Of a stretch of DNA of 64,000 bases, positions 18,254 through 25,432 are shown piece after piece. Below the pieces are notes generated by a model, which was not told where the DNA came from, searched no databases, and saw nothing but the letters and a program-made list of their open reading frames with translations. This DNA comes from Labrenzia sp. R4_2. GTDB taxonomy: Bacteria > Pseudomonadota > Alphaproteobacteria > Rhizobiales > Stappiaceae. The position numbers were made by a program, and so were the translations under genes. The stretch spans positions 558,001-622,000 of the forward strand of contig NZ_JAGHRJ010000001.1 of NCBI RefSeq assembly GCF_017743865.1, written 5' to 3'. Each line of letters opens with the position of its first letter. Positions within the stretch are counted from its first letter, which is position 1.

Positions 18254-19030
18254 ATGGCCCTGGAACTGAGTTCGATGACAGCGCTGCGCTTCGCCCGGCG
18301 CGCAGTGGCTGCCGTTGCGGTCGTGAACGGTCTTGCTTTTGCGGTGTCCGGCCCGGCACTGGCAACGCCGCGTATCGACATTGTCACCGAAGATTATCCG
18401 CCCTACGAAATGGCTGTGGAGCAGGACGGTCTGCGCGGTTTCGATTATGAGGTCGCCACCGAAGCCTTCCGCCGCATGGACTATGAAGCCAACATCCTGT
18501 TCCTGCCCTGGAAGCGGGCGCTGAATGAGGCGGAGACTGGCCGGGCGGCCGGTATTCTGACTTGCGCCCATCATCCCGACCGGGAGCGGTTCATTCTTTT
18601 CTCGGACCCGATCAGTGTCTTCACCAATGTTTTTTTCGTCCGAAAATCGCATGAGGGGCCAGATATTCAGACCGTTGAGGATGTGGTTGGTCAGCCGGTG
18701 GCCTCCATGGCGGGATATGAAAGCCTGGCGGTTTTGCAGAACCTGGGGGCCAAACCCATCGAAGCACAAACGACCGCGCTTGGCCTTAAGATGCTGGCGG
18801 CCGGCCGGTTCGACTATTTGATGGGCGCTCTGGAGCCGACCGAGTACATCATCCGCCGAGAAGGGATGAGTGGCCAGTTTGAGTTCATCGCGCTGACCAC
18901 CCGGGATTTCCACTTTTGTTTTTCAAAGAATTATGAGGGCGTTGAGGATCTGATCGGCCCCTTCAATGAAGCCTTGGCAGAAATGCGCACAGATGGCACC
19001 TATGACGCCATCCACGACAAGTACCGGTAG
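18254..19030 (+). CDS. Orphan periplasmic solute-binding protein, family 3 (paralogue D)
   Basis: A 258-residue SBP_bac_3-type protein with a twin-arginine-free signal region (AVAAVAVVNGLAFAVSGPALA). The ligand domain reads IVTEDYPPYEMAVEQDG, and then FLPWKRALNEAETGRAAG, closest to paralogue A. Near the end FCFSKNYEGVEDLIGPFNEAL is typical of the last helix region. The start at 18254 is ATG. It is followed by YjbQ with 53 bases between, and has no permease partner. Confidence 0.84.
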   Translation: MALELSSMTALRFARRAVAAVAVVNGLAFAVSGPALATPRIDIVTEDYPPYEMAVEQDGLRGFDYEVATEAFRRMDYEANILFLPWKRALNEAETGRAAGILTCAHHPDRERFILFSDPISVFTNVFFVRKSHEGPDIQTVEDVVGQPVASMAGYESLAVLQNLGAKPIEAQTTALGLKMLAAGRFDYLMGALEPTEYIIRREGMSGQFEFIALTTRDFHFCFSKNYEGVEDLIGPFNEALAEMRTDGTYDAIHDKYR

Positions 19031-19083
19031 GGGTCGGGTCAACGGTTCCGGTCACACCTCATTTGAAGACTTTGAAGGCTTCC

Positions 19084-19509
19084 ATGCAAACGCTGTTCTC
19101 CCTGAAAACCTCCGGCCAGGGGCTTTATGAGTTCACCTGGTCCGTCAGCAGCTGGCTTGTCGAGAAGGGCGCAGGCGACGGGCTGCTGACCCTGTTCGTT
19201 CGGCATACATCCTGCTCGCTCCTCATTCAGGAGAACGCTGATCCGGAAGTTCAGGTGGATCTGAAAGCCTATTTCAGCCGTCTTGTGCCGCCGGCGAGCG
19301 ATCCCTCGATGCGCTATCTCACGCATACACTGGAGGGCCCGGACGACATGCCGGCGCATATCAAGGCCGCGGTTTTGCCCGTCAGCCTGTCGATCCCGGT
19401 CTCGGGCGGCGAAATGCTGCTTGGTAACTGGCAGGGGATATATCTCTTTGAACACCGCGACCGGCCGCACCAACGCCAAGTGGCGGCGCATTTTCTGAGC
19501 GACCGGTAA
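19084..19509 (+). CDS. yjbQ: YjbQ family protein (secondary thiamine-phosphate synthase-like, UPF0047)
   Basis: A 141-residue protein matching the UPF0047/YjbQ family. Its landmarks are LLTLFVRHTSCSLLIQENADP, the conserved H in HTSCSL, and the C-terminal LGNWQGIYLFEHRDRPHQR. Some family members show weak thiamine-phosphate synthase activity; the true role is not settled. The ATG at 19084 has GAAGG just upstream; a TTG at 19063 would add seven residues. It is convergent with the SDR gene (nine bases between stops). Confidence 0.92.
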   Translation: MQTLFSLKTSGQGLYEFTWSVSSWLVEKGAGDGLLTLFVRHTSCSLLIQENADPEVQVDLKAYFSRLVPPASDPSMRYLTHTLEGPDDMPAHIKAAVLPVSLSIPVSGGEMLLGNWQGIYLFEHRDRPHQRQVAAHFLSDR

Positions 19510-19518
19510 CCGGATGGC

Positions 19519-20271
19519 TTATGTCCGCAGGGCGGGCAGGCCGACGCCGGTGCTGTCGAAGCCGCCGTCGGAGGCAATCACCTGGCCGGTAACGTAGCTC
19601 GCCTCTTCAGAGCACAGAAAGGCGATGACCGCGGCAATTTCGGCCTCTGAGCCGTACCGGTTCAGCGGGATCGCATCGTGATAGGCATCGATGATCTCCT
19701 GAGTGTGCACGGCCATGGCGAGCTTGGTGCGGACCGGACCGGGGCAGACGCAATTGGCGCGGATGCCGTATTCGCCAAGTTCGGCCGCCTGCTGCTTTGT
19801 CAGGTGAATGACGGCGGCCTTCGACGTGCCATAGGCCACCCGCAAGGTGGAGGCGCGGAGGCCGGAAATCGACCCGATATTGACGATCGCTCCACGCGTT
19901 TTTTTCAGGTGCGGGACAGCTGCCTGCGAGACCATGAAGACCCCGTCCAGATTGGTCGCCATCACCGTGCGCCACAGGCTCAAGTCCGCCTCTTCGATCG
20001 GCCCGAAATTGGCAACACCCGCATTGTTGACCACCGCATCCAGCCGCCCAAAATGTTCGATGATCTTGGTCATCATCTCATCGACGTCATCGGAGATAGA
20101 AACATCATAGATGAAGGCCGACCCCGCGTTGATCCCGGCAGACGCGGTTTTCAGCTCCGCCCCGTCCCGGTCGACCATCGCCACCTTCCAGCCCTTCTCG
20201 ATCAGGAGCTTCGTGGTCGCCAAACCAATCCCGCGCGCCGCGCCGGTCACAAGGGCAATCTTTTCGGTCAT
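19519..20271 (-). CDS. SDR family NAD(P)-dependent oxidoreductase
   Basis: A 250-residue classical short-chain dehydrogenase. The cofactor motif is TGAARGIG, with NNAG (VVNNAGVANFG) following. The catalytic serine lies in NIGSISGLRAST and the YxxxK pair is YGTSK. The acidic residue at the end of the second strand (VDRDG) suggests preference for NAD(H). The C-terminal VTGQVIASDGGFDSTG is standard. The substrate cannot be read from the sequence. The ATG at 20271 is used; an in-frame ATG 12 codons upstream is less likely. Confidence 0.92.
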   Translation of the reverse strand: MTEKIALVTGAARGIGLATTKLLIEKGWKVAMVDRDGAELKTASAGINAGSAFIYDVSISDDVDEMMTKIIEHFGRLDAVVNNAGVANFGPIEEADLSLWRTVMATNLDGVFMVSQAAVPHLKKTRGAIVNIGSISGLRASTLRVAYGTSKAAVIHLTKQQAAELGEYGIRANCVCPGPVRTKLAMAVHTQEIIDAYHDAIPLNRYGSEAEIAAVIAFLCSEEASYVTGQVIASDGGFDSTGVGLPALRT

Positions 20272-20464
20272 TTTTGGGCTCTGAATTCGGGTGAGAGTGT
20301 GTCTCACGGGACGCTAGCAGGCGGGGCCAGCGCGGGCAAACCGGAAGAATAGGAGCAGAAAGCCTTTAACCTAAGGGCGGGTTGACGCAGCCACACATGC
20401 CTAAGCAGAAGCCTCGCAGGTTTATAAACAGGCCCAAATCGAAGAAACTCGACAATGCGTAGCG

Positions 20465-20486
20465 CCAGCGGCACAATTTCCGCTGG
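20465..20486. promoter_or_regulatory. Hairpin in the leader of the small basic protein
   Basis: CCAGCGG at 20465-20471 and CCGCTGG at 20480-20486 are perfect inverted arms around an eight-base loop. The dyad lies about 75 bases upstream of the ATG at 20562. No T-run follows, so it is not an intrinsic terminator; an operator or RNA structure is possible. Confidence 0.3.
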
Positions 20487-20561
20487 TACGGCGATTCGTC
20501 ATCACACCTCGCGTGCATGCCTTTAAGCGCGGGCCACTGCCCGTGAAAGGAGGTGACGCAA

Positions 20562-20672
20562 ATGAGCACGACCAAAATCGGTCGCAGCGCGATTACGGGG
20601 CGCTTCACAACGGTGAAAACCGCTAAGGGCAATCCCCGTACTCATATCGTTGAGACCATCAAGAAAAAGTAA
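20562..20672 (+). CDS. Small basic protein (36 aa) with a near-perfect Shine-Dalgarno
   Basis: An unlisted short gene. The sequence GAAAGGAGGTGA at 20545-20556 is a 12-base match to the 16S rRNA anti-Shine-Dalgarno, five bases before the ATG. The product begins MSTTKIGRSAITGRFTTVKT and ends VETIKKK. I have the impression of a recurrent small alphaproteobacterial protein type with a GRSA-TGRF block and a late ET(I/V)K tail, but this is from memory and its function is unknown. It is convergent with the frameshifted small gene, three bases between stops. Confidence 0.7.
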   Translation: MSTTKIGRSAITGRFTTVKTAKGNPRTHIVETIKKK

Positions 20673-20675
20673 GGC

Positions 20676-20845
20676 TTAACGGTCTTCTTCCGGGTGGCGA
20701 ATCTTAGCGGAGGAACCACCCAGTTTCCTTATTGCAGTCGACTTGGTTAATGAACTCTTAAATTTCGGTTCAGGCGTCGTCTTGGGCATCCGCTTTAGGA
20801 TCTCATCGCCCTTTTCTTGATCTGGCTTTTTTCGGTATCTGACAT
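20676..20845 (-). pseudogene. Frameshifted small gene (one base missing in a homopolymer)
   Basis: Read on the minus strand, an ATG at 20845 opens MSDTEK, then the frame closes after 16 codons. One base earlier in frame, the text continues as KPDQEKGDEILKRMPKTTPE and ends SAKIRHPEEDR before a TAA at 20676. The two parts join cleanly if the run of six A residues (plus-strand T run within 20827-20832) were seven. The 170-base length is one short of 57 codons. It could be a real pseudogene, a sequencing error or slippage. The start overlaps that of the plus-strand gene at 20844. Confidence 0.4.
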
Positions 20846-21533
20846 GGCAAGAAAACCTCTTCTACCCACCTACAGCGGTGCAGCTTATGAAGTCGGCGCC
20901 CGAGCAATAAACAAACGCCCGGAATTTCTTGCCGCTATAGGTAAGTGTCTATCGATGTGGCCATATGTAGAGCATCACATGGCTACAATTCTTGGCGTAC
21001 TTCTTAACGCTGAAAGTCCAGCCACAACAGCTGTTTTTACTACACTTAGAACAGGGCGGGCTCAGCGAGACGCCATATGGGCTGCCGCAGAACACATCCT
21101 CGATGACAGGATGAAGGAGTTATTCGAAGCCATTTTATTAGTTGTGAGAACAACAGAAAGAACACGAGCTGATATAGCCCATGGCCATTGGGGTATTCTC
21201 AGAGACCATGAGAACGTCGTTACATGGATATCATCCAAAGACCACGCCATTCACAACGCTAGAGCATTGAACGGCGCGTGGCCAAGAGAAGGGCATGCTT
21301 TCCTCCTCGATAAAACATTTGTCTACACCTTGGATGATTTCGAGGAAACCTATGAACAGATTGAATTCACTTGGCGCCTATTATTCGACTTTCTAACGCT
21401 TCATCGGAGCGAAACGACTAAGAGCGGTCTCTCAGGCCTCGCAGGCGATGAATTATACTCACATTTAATAAACGAACCTCGTGTCCAGGAAGCGAGAACC
21501 CGTCTGGATCGTCGTCAAAATAGGAAGCGATAG
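20844..21533 (+). CDS. HEPN-like protein of unknown function (accessory)
   Basis: A 229-residue mostly helical protein. Codon and base use is more AT-rich than neighbouring genes, suggesting acquisition by transfer. The segment ERTRADIAHGHWGIL contains an R-x4-H arrangement followed by G, resembling the catalytic motif of HEPN ribonucleases or related helical domains. Other landmarks are WPYVEHHMATILGVLL and YEQIEFTWRLLFDFL. The ATG at 20844 follows no strong Shine-Dalgarno; a TTG at 20817 in the same frame is possible. The HEPN reading is an inference from a short motif. Confidence 0.6.
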   Translation: MARKPLLPTYSGAAYEVGARAINKRPEFLAAIGKCLSMWPYVEHHMATILGVLLNAESPATTAVFTTLRTGRAQRDAIWAAAEHILDDRMKELFEAILLVVRTTERTRADIAHGHWGILRDHENVVTWISSKDHAIHNARALNGAWPREGHAFLLDKTFVYTLDDFEETYEQIEFTWRLLFDFLTLHRSETTKSGLSGLAGDELYSHLINEPRVQEARTRLDRRQNRKR

Positions 21534-21706
21534 TCTCTTCGACAGCATCAACCTCTACATCCCAATCAGCCATTTGTTTTTCTTGAATTTTCACCGATTT
21601 TGTCAGGATCCTGATACGTCACGTACAAAAATAGGAAAATATTCCTTGACACCGTGACGGTGATGTGGCATGGTTTTGTCATGATCCCAGAGTTGCGGAT
21701 CGGTTG

Positions 21707-21738
21707 AGGCTTCCGGCATTTGCGTGGAGGCCTTTTTT
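21707..21738 (+). terminator. Intrinsic terminator
   Basis: Arms AGGCTTCC (21707-21714) and GGAGGCCT (21726-21733) pair over eight positions with one G-T pair, around an 11-base loop. They run directly into six T residues (21733-21738). It lies about 170 bases downstream of the HEPN-like gene on the same strand and may end that transcript or a short RNA started near 21680. Confidence 0.7.
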
Positions 21739-21910
21739 GTTGGGCGCATCAGCCGAATGGGTTGAGGAAGCAAAACGAGCGGAGAGGGTCAGAGGATGGC
21801 AGATTATCCAAGTCCCGCTGCCGCAAAGCCGGTTTCAGCCGTATGGGCCGCAGTGTCTCACAGGCGCGCCGGGCGTGGATAAGTTTTTGAGAGAGGTCCG
21901 GCTGGTTGCC

Positions 21911-21975
21911 GTCCCGGCCTCCGAGCCGGGACCGGAGCATTGACGGCAGGCCCCGGATCAGGTCCGCGGGGGGGC
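21911..21975. repeat. Mosaic inverted repeat, copy 1 (A then B unit)
   Basis: Unit A has arms GTCCCGGC (21911-21918) and GCCGGGAC (21925-21932). Unit B begins GCCCCGGA near 21950 and continues TCAGG and TCCG, with one extra base in the second arm. The same A and B units recur at 22040, 24702 and 26861. This is REP-like intergenic material. Confidence 0.75.
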
Positions 21976-22039
21976 GATAGGCGTACCTTTGGTCTTGCCA
22001 CCAACGTCCGCTTCAATCCGATGACTGGGTCCAGTTGCC

Positions 22040-22121
22040 GTCCCGGCCTTTGAGCCGGGACCTATGCCGGGATCACAGGTTGGGCCGCGAAAGCGACGAG
22101 GCCCCGGATCCAGTCCGGGGC
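22040..22121. repeat. Mosaic inverted repeat, copy 2 (A then B unit)
   Basis: Unit A: GTCCCGGC (22040-22047), loop CTTTGA, GCCGGGAC (22054-22061). Unit B: GCCCCGGA (22101-22108), loop TCCAG, TCCGGGGC (22114-22121). Both are perfect eight-base stems. The flank GTTGCC before unit A is shared with copy 1. Confidence 0.8.
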
Positions 22122-22226
22122 GGCACAGTGGTCGCAGCGAGACAGGTGCCCAGACAGCAAACCGATCTGTGTCTCTATCAACCGGCAGCCGCCGGTATTT
22201 TTGTGCCTTCGGAAAACCCGATTGGA

Positions 22227-22670
22227 TCAGCGCATGGATACGCAGACCTTGATGATGCCTTTGTTGTCCCAAAGGGCAACGTCCTTGTCGTTGATCCGGA
22301 ACGCATATGTGCCGGCAGGATCCCTCGTGTTGAGCGCAAGGGCTGCAAACTCTGCGAAAGGGACGATCCGCCCGGCCTGGTCGCGCACCAGCATTTCGCC
22401 AAAGGCGTAAGATTGATCGAACTTGTAGCCGTAAAGCGGACCGAGCGCGGCAGCGTCCTTGCCGGAGTAACCGCGCGGGCCGACGGGTTTGTAGAGCCCG
22501 TTGATGACCGTCCATGAGCCGGAATAGGCAACCTTGCGGATTTTGCCGTTTGGCAGGTTAAGCGACTGCCAGCCTTTTTTGGAATTGACCGACGCACAAT
22601 AATCGGCTGCCAGGGCCGGTGGTGCGGCAAGCAGGACGAGCGGCAAAAGAACAAGGACAGCGCGTAGCAT
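22227..22670 (-). CDS. Small secreted protein of unknown function
   Basis: A 147-residue protein with a clear signal peptide (LRAVLVLLPLVLLAAPPALA, cut near AADYC). The mature part begins with a cysteine and has repeated aromatic and glycine segments (GYKFDQSYAFGEMLVRDQAG, INDKDVALWDNKG) suggesting a beta-rich fold. One cysteine near the start (ADYCAS) and one near the end (KVCVSM) could form a disulfide. The ATG at 22670 is used. It is divergent from the GTA cluster, with about 158 bases between starts. I do not recognise the family. Confidence 0.7.
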   Translation of the reverse strand: MLRAVLVLLPLVLLAAPPALAADYCASVNSKKGWQSLNLPNGKIRKVAYSGSWTVINGLYKPVGPRGYSGKDAAALGPLYGYKFDQSYAFGEMLVRDQAGRIVPFAEFAALALNTRDPAGTYAFRINDKDVALWDNKGIIKVCVSMR

Positions 22671-22785
22671 CAAGATATGGTTCCGTTAGGGCATGCATTT
22701 TCACAATGGCCGAGGCCCGAGGCAATCGCAAGGGTCGGCTCCTGGATGCCGTGACGACGATCAGTTGAGTATGTCAGCAGTTTGG

Positions 22786-22808
22786 AACCGGCATTCGCCG
22801 GTTTTTTT
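22786..22808 (+). terminator. Intrinsic terminator-like hairpin just before GTA g1
   Basis: Arms AACCGGC (22786-22792) and GCCGGTT (22797-22803) form a perfect seven-base stem with the tight loop ATTC, followed by an uninterrupted T run to 22808. It sits 20 bases before the g1 GTG, on the sense strand, so it would stop transcripts entering the GTA operon unless bypassed. No gene ends immediately upstream on this strand. Confidence 0.7.
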
Positions 22809-22827
22809 GTGCCTGGAGGAAACCGGA

Positions 22828-23412
22828 GTGAACGAATGCGGAGGATCGAACGTGACGGCTCGGTTCTCAGGGCAGGGCCTCGCCGACACGCTGAAGCGCG
22901 AGAAAGCTCTGAACCGGAAACGGCGGAAGCAGTCGAAGCAGCAGGTGCGCACCGTCTCGGGGGTCTCCGGCGAAGGCGGTCGCACCTCAGAATCCGAAGG
23001 GGTTGAAAAGCTACGCTCCTCCGATCCCGGCTCTTCCTTTTGTTCCGTCCGAGAGGGCGAAAGGAACGGGGCGGTGCCGGACGCGGATATGGCGCTGCAG
23101 AAAACGCCGGAAAGCCCGCAAGACATGGCCGCGCGGCTCTACCGGGCGTTTGCGGGACAAATGGATCAGCTGGAAGCGCGGCTCGCGGACCTGTTTGAGG
23201 AGACTGGCGCGGGGCCGCCAACCGGCGGGATCCAGGAAATCGACAAGACGGTGAAGACCCTGGCAAGCCTTGCCAAGACCTTGACCGCCCTGATGGACCT
23301 GAAAACGGATGTGAAACCGGACGGGGAGGGCGACAACCTTGACGACCGGGAGGAGTTGCGCGCGGCACTTGCGCGCCGTCTTGAGCGATTGTGCGAAGCT
23401 GGGGCGGATTGA
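22828..23412 (+). CDS. GTA gene g1, small terminase (TerS)-like DNA packaging protein
   Basis: A 194-residue protein in the g1 position directly before the large terminase. The conserved part is the last 110 residues: two helices around LYRAFAGQMDQLEARLADLF and KTVKTLASLAKTLTALMDL, then ELRAALARRLERL. In R. capsulatus GTA g1 acts as a minimal small terminase. The GTG at 22828 follows GGAGGA at seven bases. An internal ATG at 23089 would give a 107-residue protein but lacks a good site. The N-terminal 85 residues are low in complexity and basic, and may be dispensable. Confidence 0.75.
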   Translation: MNECGGSNVTARFSGQGLADTLKREKALNRKRRKQSKQQVRTVSGVSGEGGRTSESEGVEKLRSSDPGSSFCSVREGERNGAVPDADMALQKTPESPQDMAARLYRAFAGQMDQLEARLADLFEETGAGPPTGGIQEIDKTVKTLASLAKTLTALMDLKTDVKPDGEGDNLDDREELRAALARRLERLCEAGAD

Positions 23413-24685
23413 GGCGGTCCTTGCCGCCTTGAGCCCGGGTGATCTGAAATTCCTGACCTACGACTGGCCGGTCTTTGCCCATGCGCACCAGTTGCCGCCG
23501 GAACCGGACTGGGCGGTCTGGCTGCTGATGGGCGGGCGCGGGGCCGGAAAGACACGGGCAGGAGCCGAATGGATCCGGGCGCGGGCGCTCGGGCACGGCT
23601 GGTGCGAACCGGGCTTTGCCGGGCGGATCGCGCTGGTTGGCGAAACCTATGCAGACGTGCGTGAGGTGATGGTGGAAGGGGTCTCCGGACTTCTGGCCGT
23701 GCACCCCGGTGCGGAGCGGCCGCAATGGACGCCAAGCCGCCGCCGACTGGAATGGCCGAACGGCGCGGTGGCGCAGGCCTTTTCCGCCGAAGACCCGGAA
23801 GCCTTGAGGGGGCCGCAATTCGACATCGCCTGGTGCGATGAACTTGCCAAATGGACCTATGCCGAGGAGACCTTCGACATGTTGCAGTTCGGGCTGAGGC
23901 TGGGCCGCAAACCCCGCCAGTTGATCACAACAACGCCGCGGCCGGTGCCGCTCCTGAAACGCCTGATGAAACAGGCGGGGACCGCCATCACCCATGCCCC
24001 GACCAAGGCCAATGCGCTGTTTCTGGCGCCGGGCTTTCTGGAGGCGGTGGTCGGCCGATATGGCGGCACGCGCCTTGGCCGGCAGGAGCTGGACGGCGAG
24101 CTGATCGAGGACCGGCCGGATGCGCTCTGGTCACGGGATGGACTGGAGGCCGCAAGGGTCGCAGCAGCACCGGAGGATCTGACGCGCATCGTCATTGCGA
24201 TCGACCCGCCGGTGACGGCAACGGCCAAGTCGGACGCTTGCGGCATTGTCGCCGCGGGGCTCGGCAGTGACGGCAAAGCCTATGTTCTCGCCGACCGCAG
24301 CCGCCGTCCGGCCAAACCCGCCGACTGGGCAGAAGCCGCCATTGGCCTCTGGCACGGGTTGAAGGCCGATTGCCTGATCGCCGAGGTCAATCAGGGCGGC
24401 GACATGGTCGCGCAAGTGATTGCGAGCGCGGATCCATCGGTGCCGGTGAAACAAGTGCGGGCATCGCGGGGCAAGTTCTCAAGAGCCGAACCGGTCGCCA
24501 TGCTCTACGATCAGGGCAAGGTGCACCATGCAGGCACGTTTCCCGAGCTGGAAGACGAGATGGCCGACTTCGGCCCGGGTGGGCTGTCCAGCAAACGCTC
24601 TCCCGACCGGCTCGACGCCCTCGTCTGGGCGGTCTCGGACCTGATGCTGGGCCCGAAGGCGGAGCCGAAAGTGCGGGGGCTTTAG
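23339..24685 (+). CDS. GTA gene g2, large terminase (TerL) ATPase/nuclease
   Basis: A 448-residue phage-type terminase that packages DNA into the GTA head. The Walker A is GGRGAGKT and the Walker B region FDIAWCDELAKW. The C-terminal RNase-H-like nuclease starts at IVIAIDPPVTAT and ends near SPDRLDALVWAVSDL, with the expected aspartates. A DYDWP-like opening (LTYDWPVFAHAHQLPPEPDW) is typical of GTA terminases. It overlaps g1 in a different frame. The exact start is uncertain: TTG at 23339, 23369 or 23381 are all possible. Confidence 0.94.
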   Translation: MTTGRSCARHLRAVLSDCAKLGRIEAVLAALSPGDLKFLTYDWPVFAHAHQLPPEPDWAVWLLMGGRGAGKTRAGAEWIRARALGHGWCEPGFAGRIALVGETYADVREVMVEGVSGLLAVHPGAERPQWTPSRRRLEWPNGAVAQAFSAEDPEALRGPQFDIAWCDELAKWTYAEETFDMLQFGLRLGRKPRQLITTTPRPVPLLKRLMKQAGTAITHAPTKANALFLAPGFLEAVVGRYGGTRLGRQELDGELIEDRPDALWSRDGLEAARVAAAPEDLTRIVIAIDPPVTATAKSDACGIVAAGLGSDGKAYVLADRSRRPAKPADWAEAAIGLWHGLKADCLIAEVNQGGDMVAQVIASADPSVPVKQVRASRGKFSRAEPVAMLYDQGKVHHAGTFPELEDEMADFGPGGLSSKRSPDRLDALVWAVSDLMLGPKAEPKVRGL

Positions 24686-24701
24686 ACTACCCCACTGCGC
24701 C

Positions 24702-24762
24702 GCCCCGGACCTGATCCGGGGCCTGAGTTGCTTCGGAGATGGTCCCGGATCAAGTCCGGGAC
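24702..24762. repeat. Mosaic inverted repeat, copy 3 (B then A-like unit)
   Basis: Unit B: GCCCCGGA (24702-24709) and TCCGGGGC (24715-24722). A-like unit: GTCCCGGA (24742-24749), loop TCAAG, TCCGGGAC (24755-24762). The unit order is reversed relative to the other copies. It sits between g2 and the opposite-strand AHSA1 gene, 17 bases after the g2 stop. Confidence 0.8.
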
Positions 24763-24846
24763 AGCGGAGAGGCAGAGGTTATCCGGAAAAACAGACGTGG
24801 TTCCAAACGGCTTTTTGAACAGTGGCTTGCACTTCATTCTGCAACC

Positions 24847-25284
24847 TCACTTGCCGAGCAGCGTCAGGCAATAGCGTTCAAGGTTGGTCAGATGCATGGT
24901 CCACCCGGCGGCGTGGGCGTCACGCAAAGAACCGGACGCGTTTTCGGCAAGATTGTGCCAGCCGCTGTGGACGAGGGTGAGACGCGCACCGTTGCGCTCA
25001 GCGAGGATCGACAGTGTAAGGAGCGTCGCCCCAGACCAATCGTTATCCGCCCAAGTCCAGGCGAGGGTTTTGGGCGGATCGAATGTGACAATGGTACCGG
25101 AAGTGACCGTCTGGCGGCCCTCGTTGGTCCAGACTTCGCAGAACGCACCGCCCGCACGTGGTTCCAAAGAGATGTGAGGTCCGAACCAGGCGGACAGATG
25201 CTGAGCCTCGGTCCAGAGTGACCAGAGAACAGCGGGGGCGACCGGAAAACCGCGTTCGATCTGAATCACGTTCTGATTGGTCAT
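24847..25284 (-). CDS. SRPBCC/AHSA1 domain protein inserted in the GTA cluster
   Basis: A 145-residue START-like protein. The opening IQIERGFPVAPAVLWSLWTEAQHLSAWFGP is the hallmark of the AHSA1 (Hsp90 activator homology) family, and the closing HAAGWTMHLTNLERYCL matches its C-terminal helix. These are often single-gene proteins of unclear ligand. It faces the opposite way to the GTA genes between terminase and portal. It has no counterpart at this place in the R. capsulatus cluster. Start ATG at 25284. Confidence 0.88.
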   Translation of the reverse strand: MTNQNVIQIERGFPVAPAVLWSLWTEAQHLSAWFGPHISLEPRAGGAFCEVWTNEGRQTVTSGTIVTFDPPKTLAWTWADNDWSGATLLTLSILAERNGARLTLVHSGWHNLAENASGSLRDAHAAGWTMHLTNLERYCLTLLGK

Positions 25285-25432
25285 CTCACGCTCTGCCTCC
25301 TGAGGGAGCAAAGAATAGCAGCTTTGGCGTCGGTGCGAAGCGGCGCGTTTGAATCCGTTTGCCAAGTCCCTGAATCGGTTTCTCAAAGCCTTGACTCAGC
25401 GCTTTAACAGGCGCGGAAAGGATCAATATTTC

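Larger units (their letters stand above)
21534..22226. other. Non-coding stretch with terminator and mosaic repeats
   Basis: No convincing gene was found in these 693 bases. They hold a -35-like TTGACA at 21646, an intrinsic terminator at 21707-21738, and two mosaic inverted-repeat copies (21911-21975 and 22040-22121). The TTGACA followed about 60 bases later by the terminator could mark a short untranslated transcript, but no good -10 box was seen. Confidence 0.5.

Noticed and set aside
21418-21573. Minus-strand ORF of 51 residues starting MADWDVEVDAVEETIASYFD, antisense to the end of the HEPN-like gene
   Set aside because: Acidic and readable, but only the first 13 codons lie outside the overlapping gene, and it has no clear Shine-Dalgarno.
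21665-21943. Plus-strand ORF of 92 residues
   Set aside because: It runs through a terminator and a repeat copy and shows no protein character.
22670-23995. 441-residue minus-strand ORF opposite GTA g1 and g2
   Set aside because: Low-complexity proline/arginine text; g1 and g2 on the plus strand are well supported.
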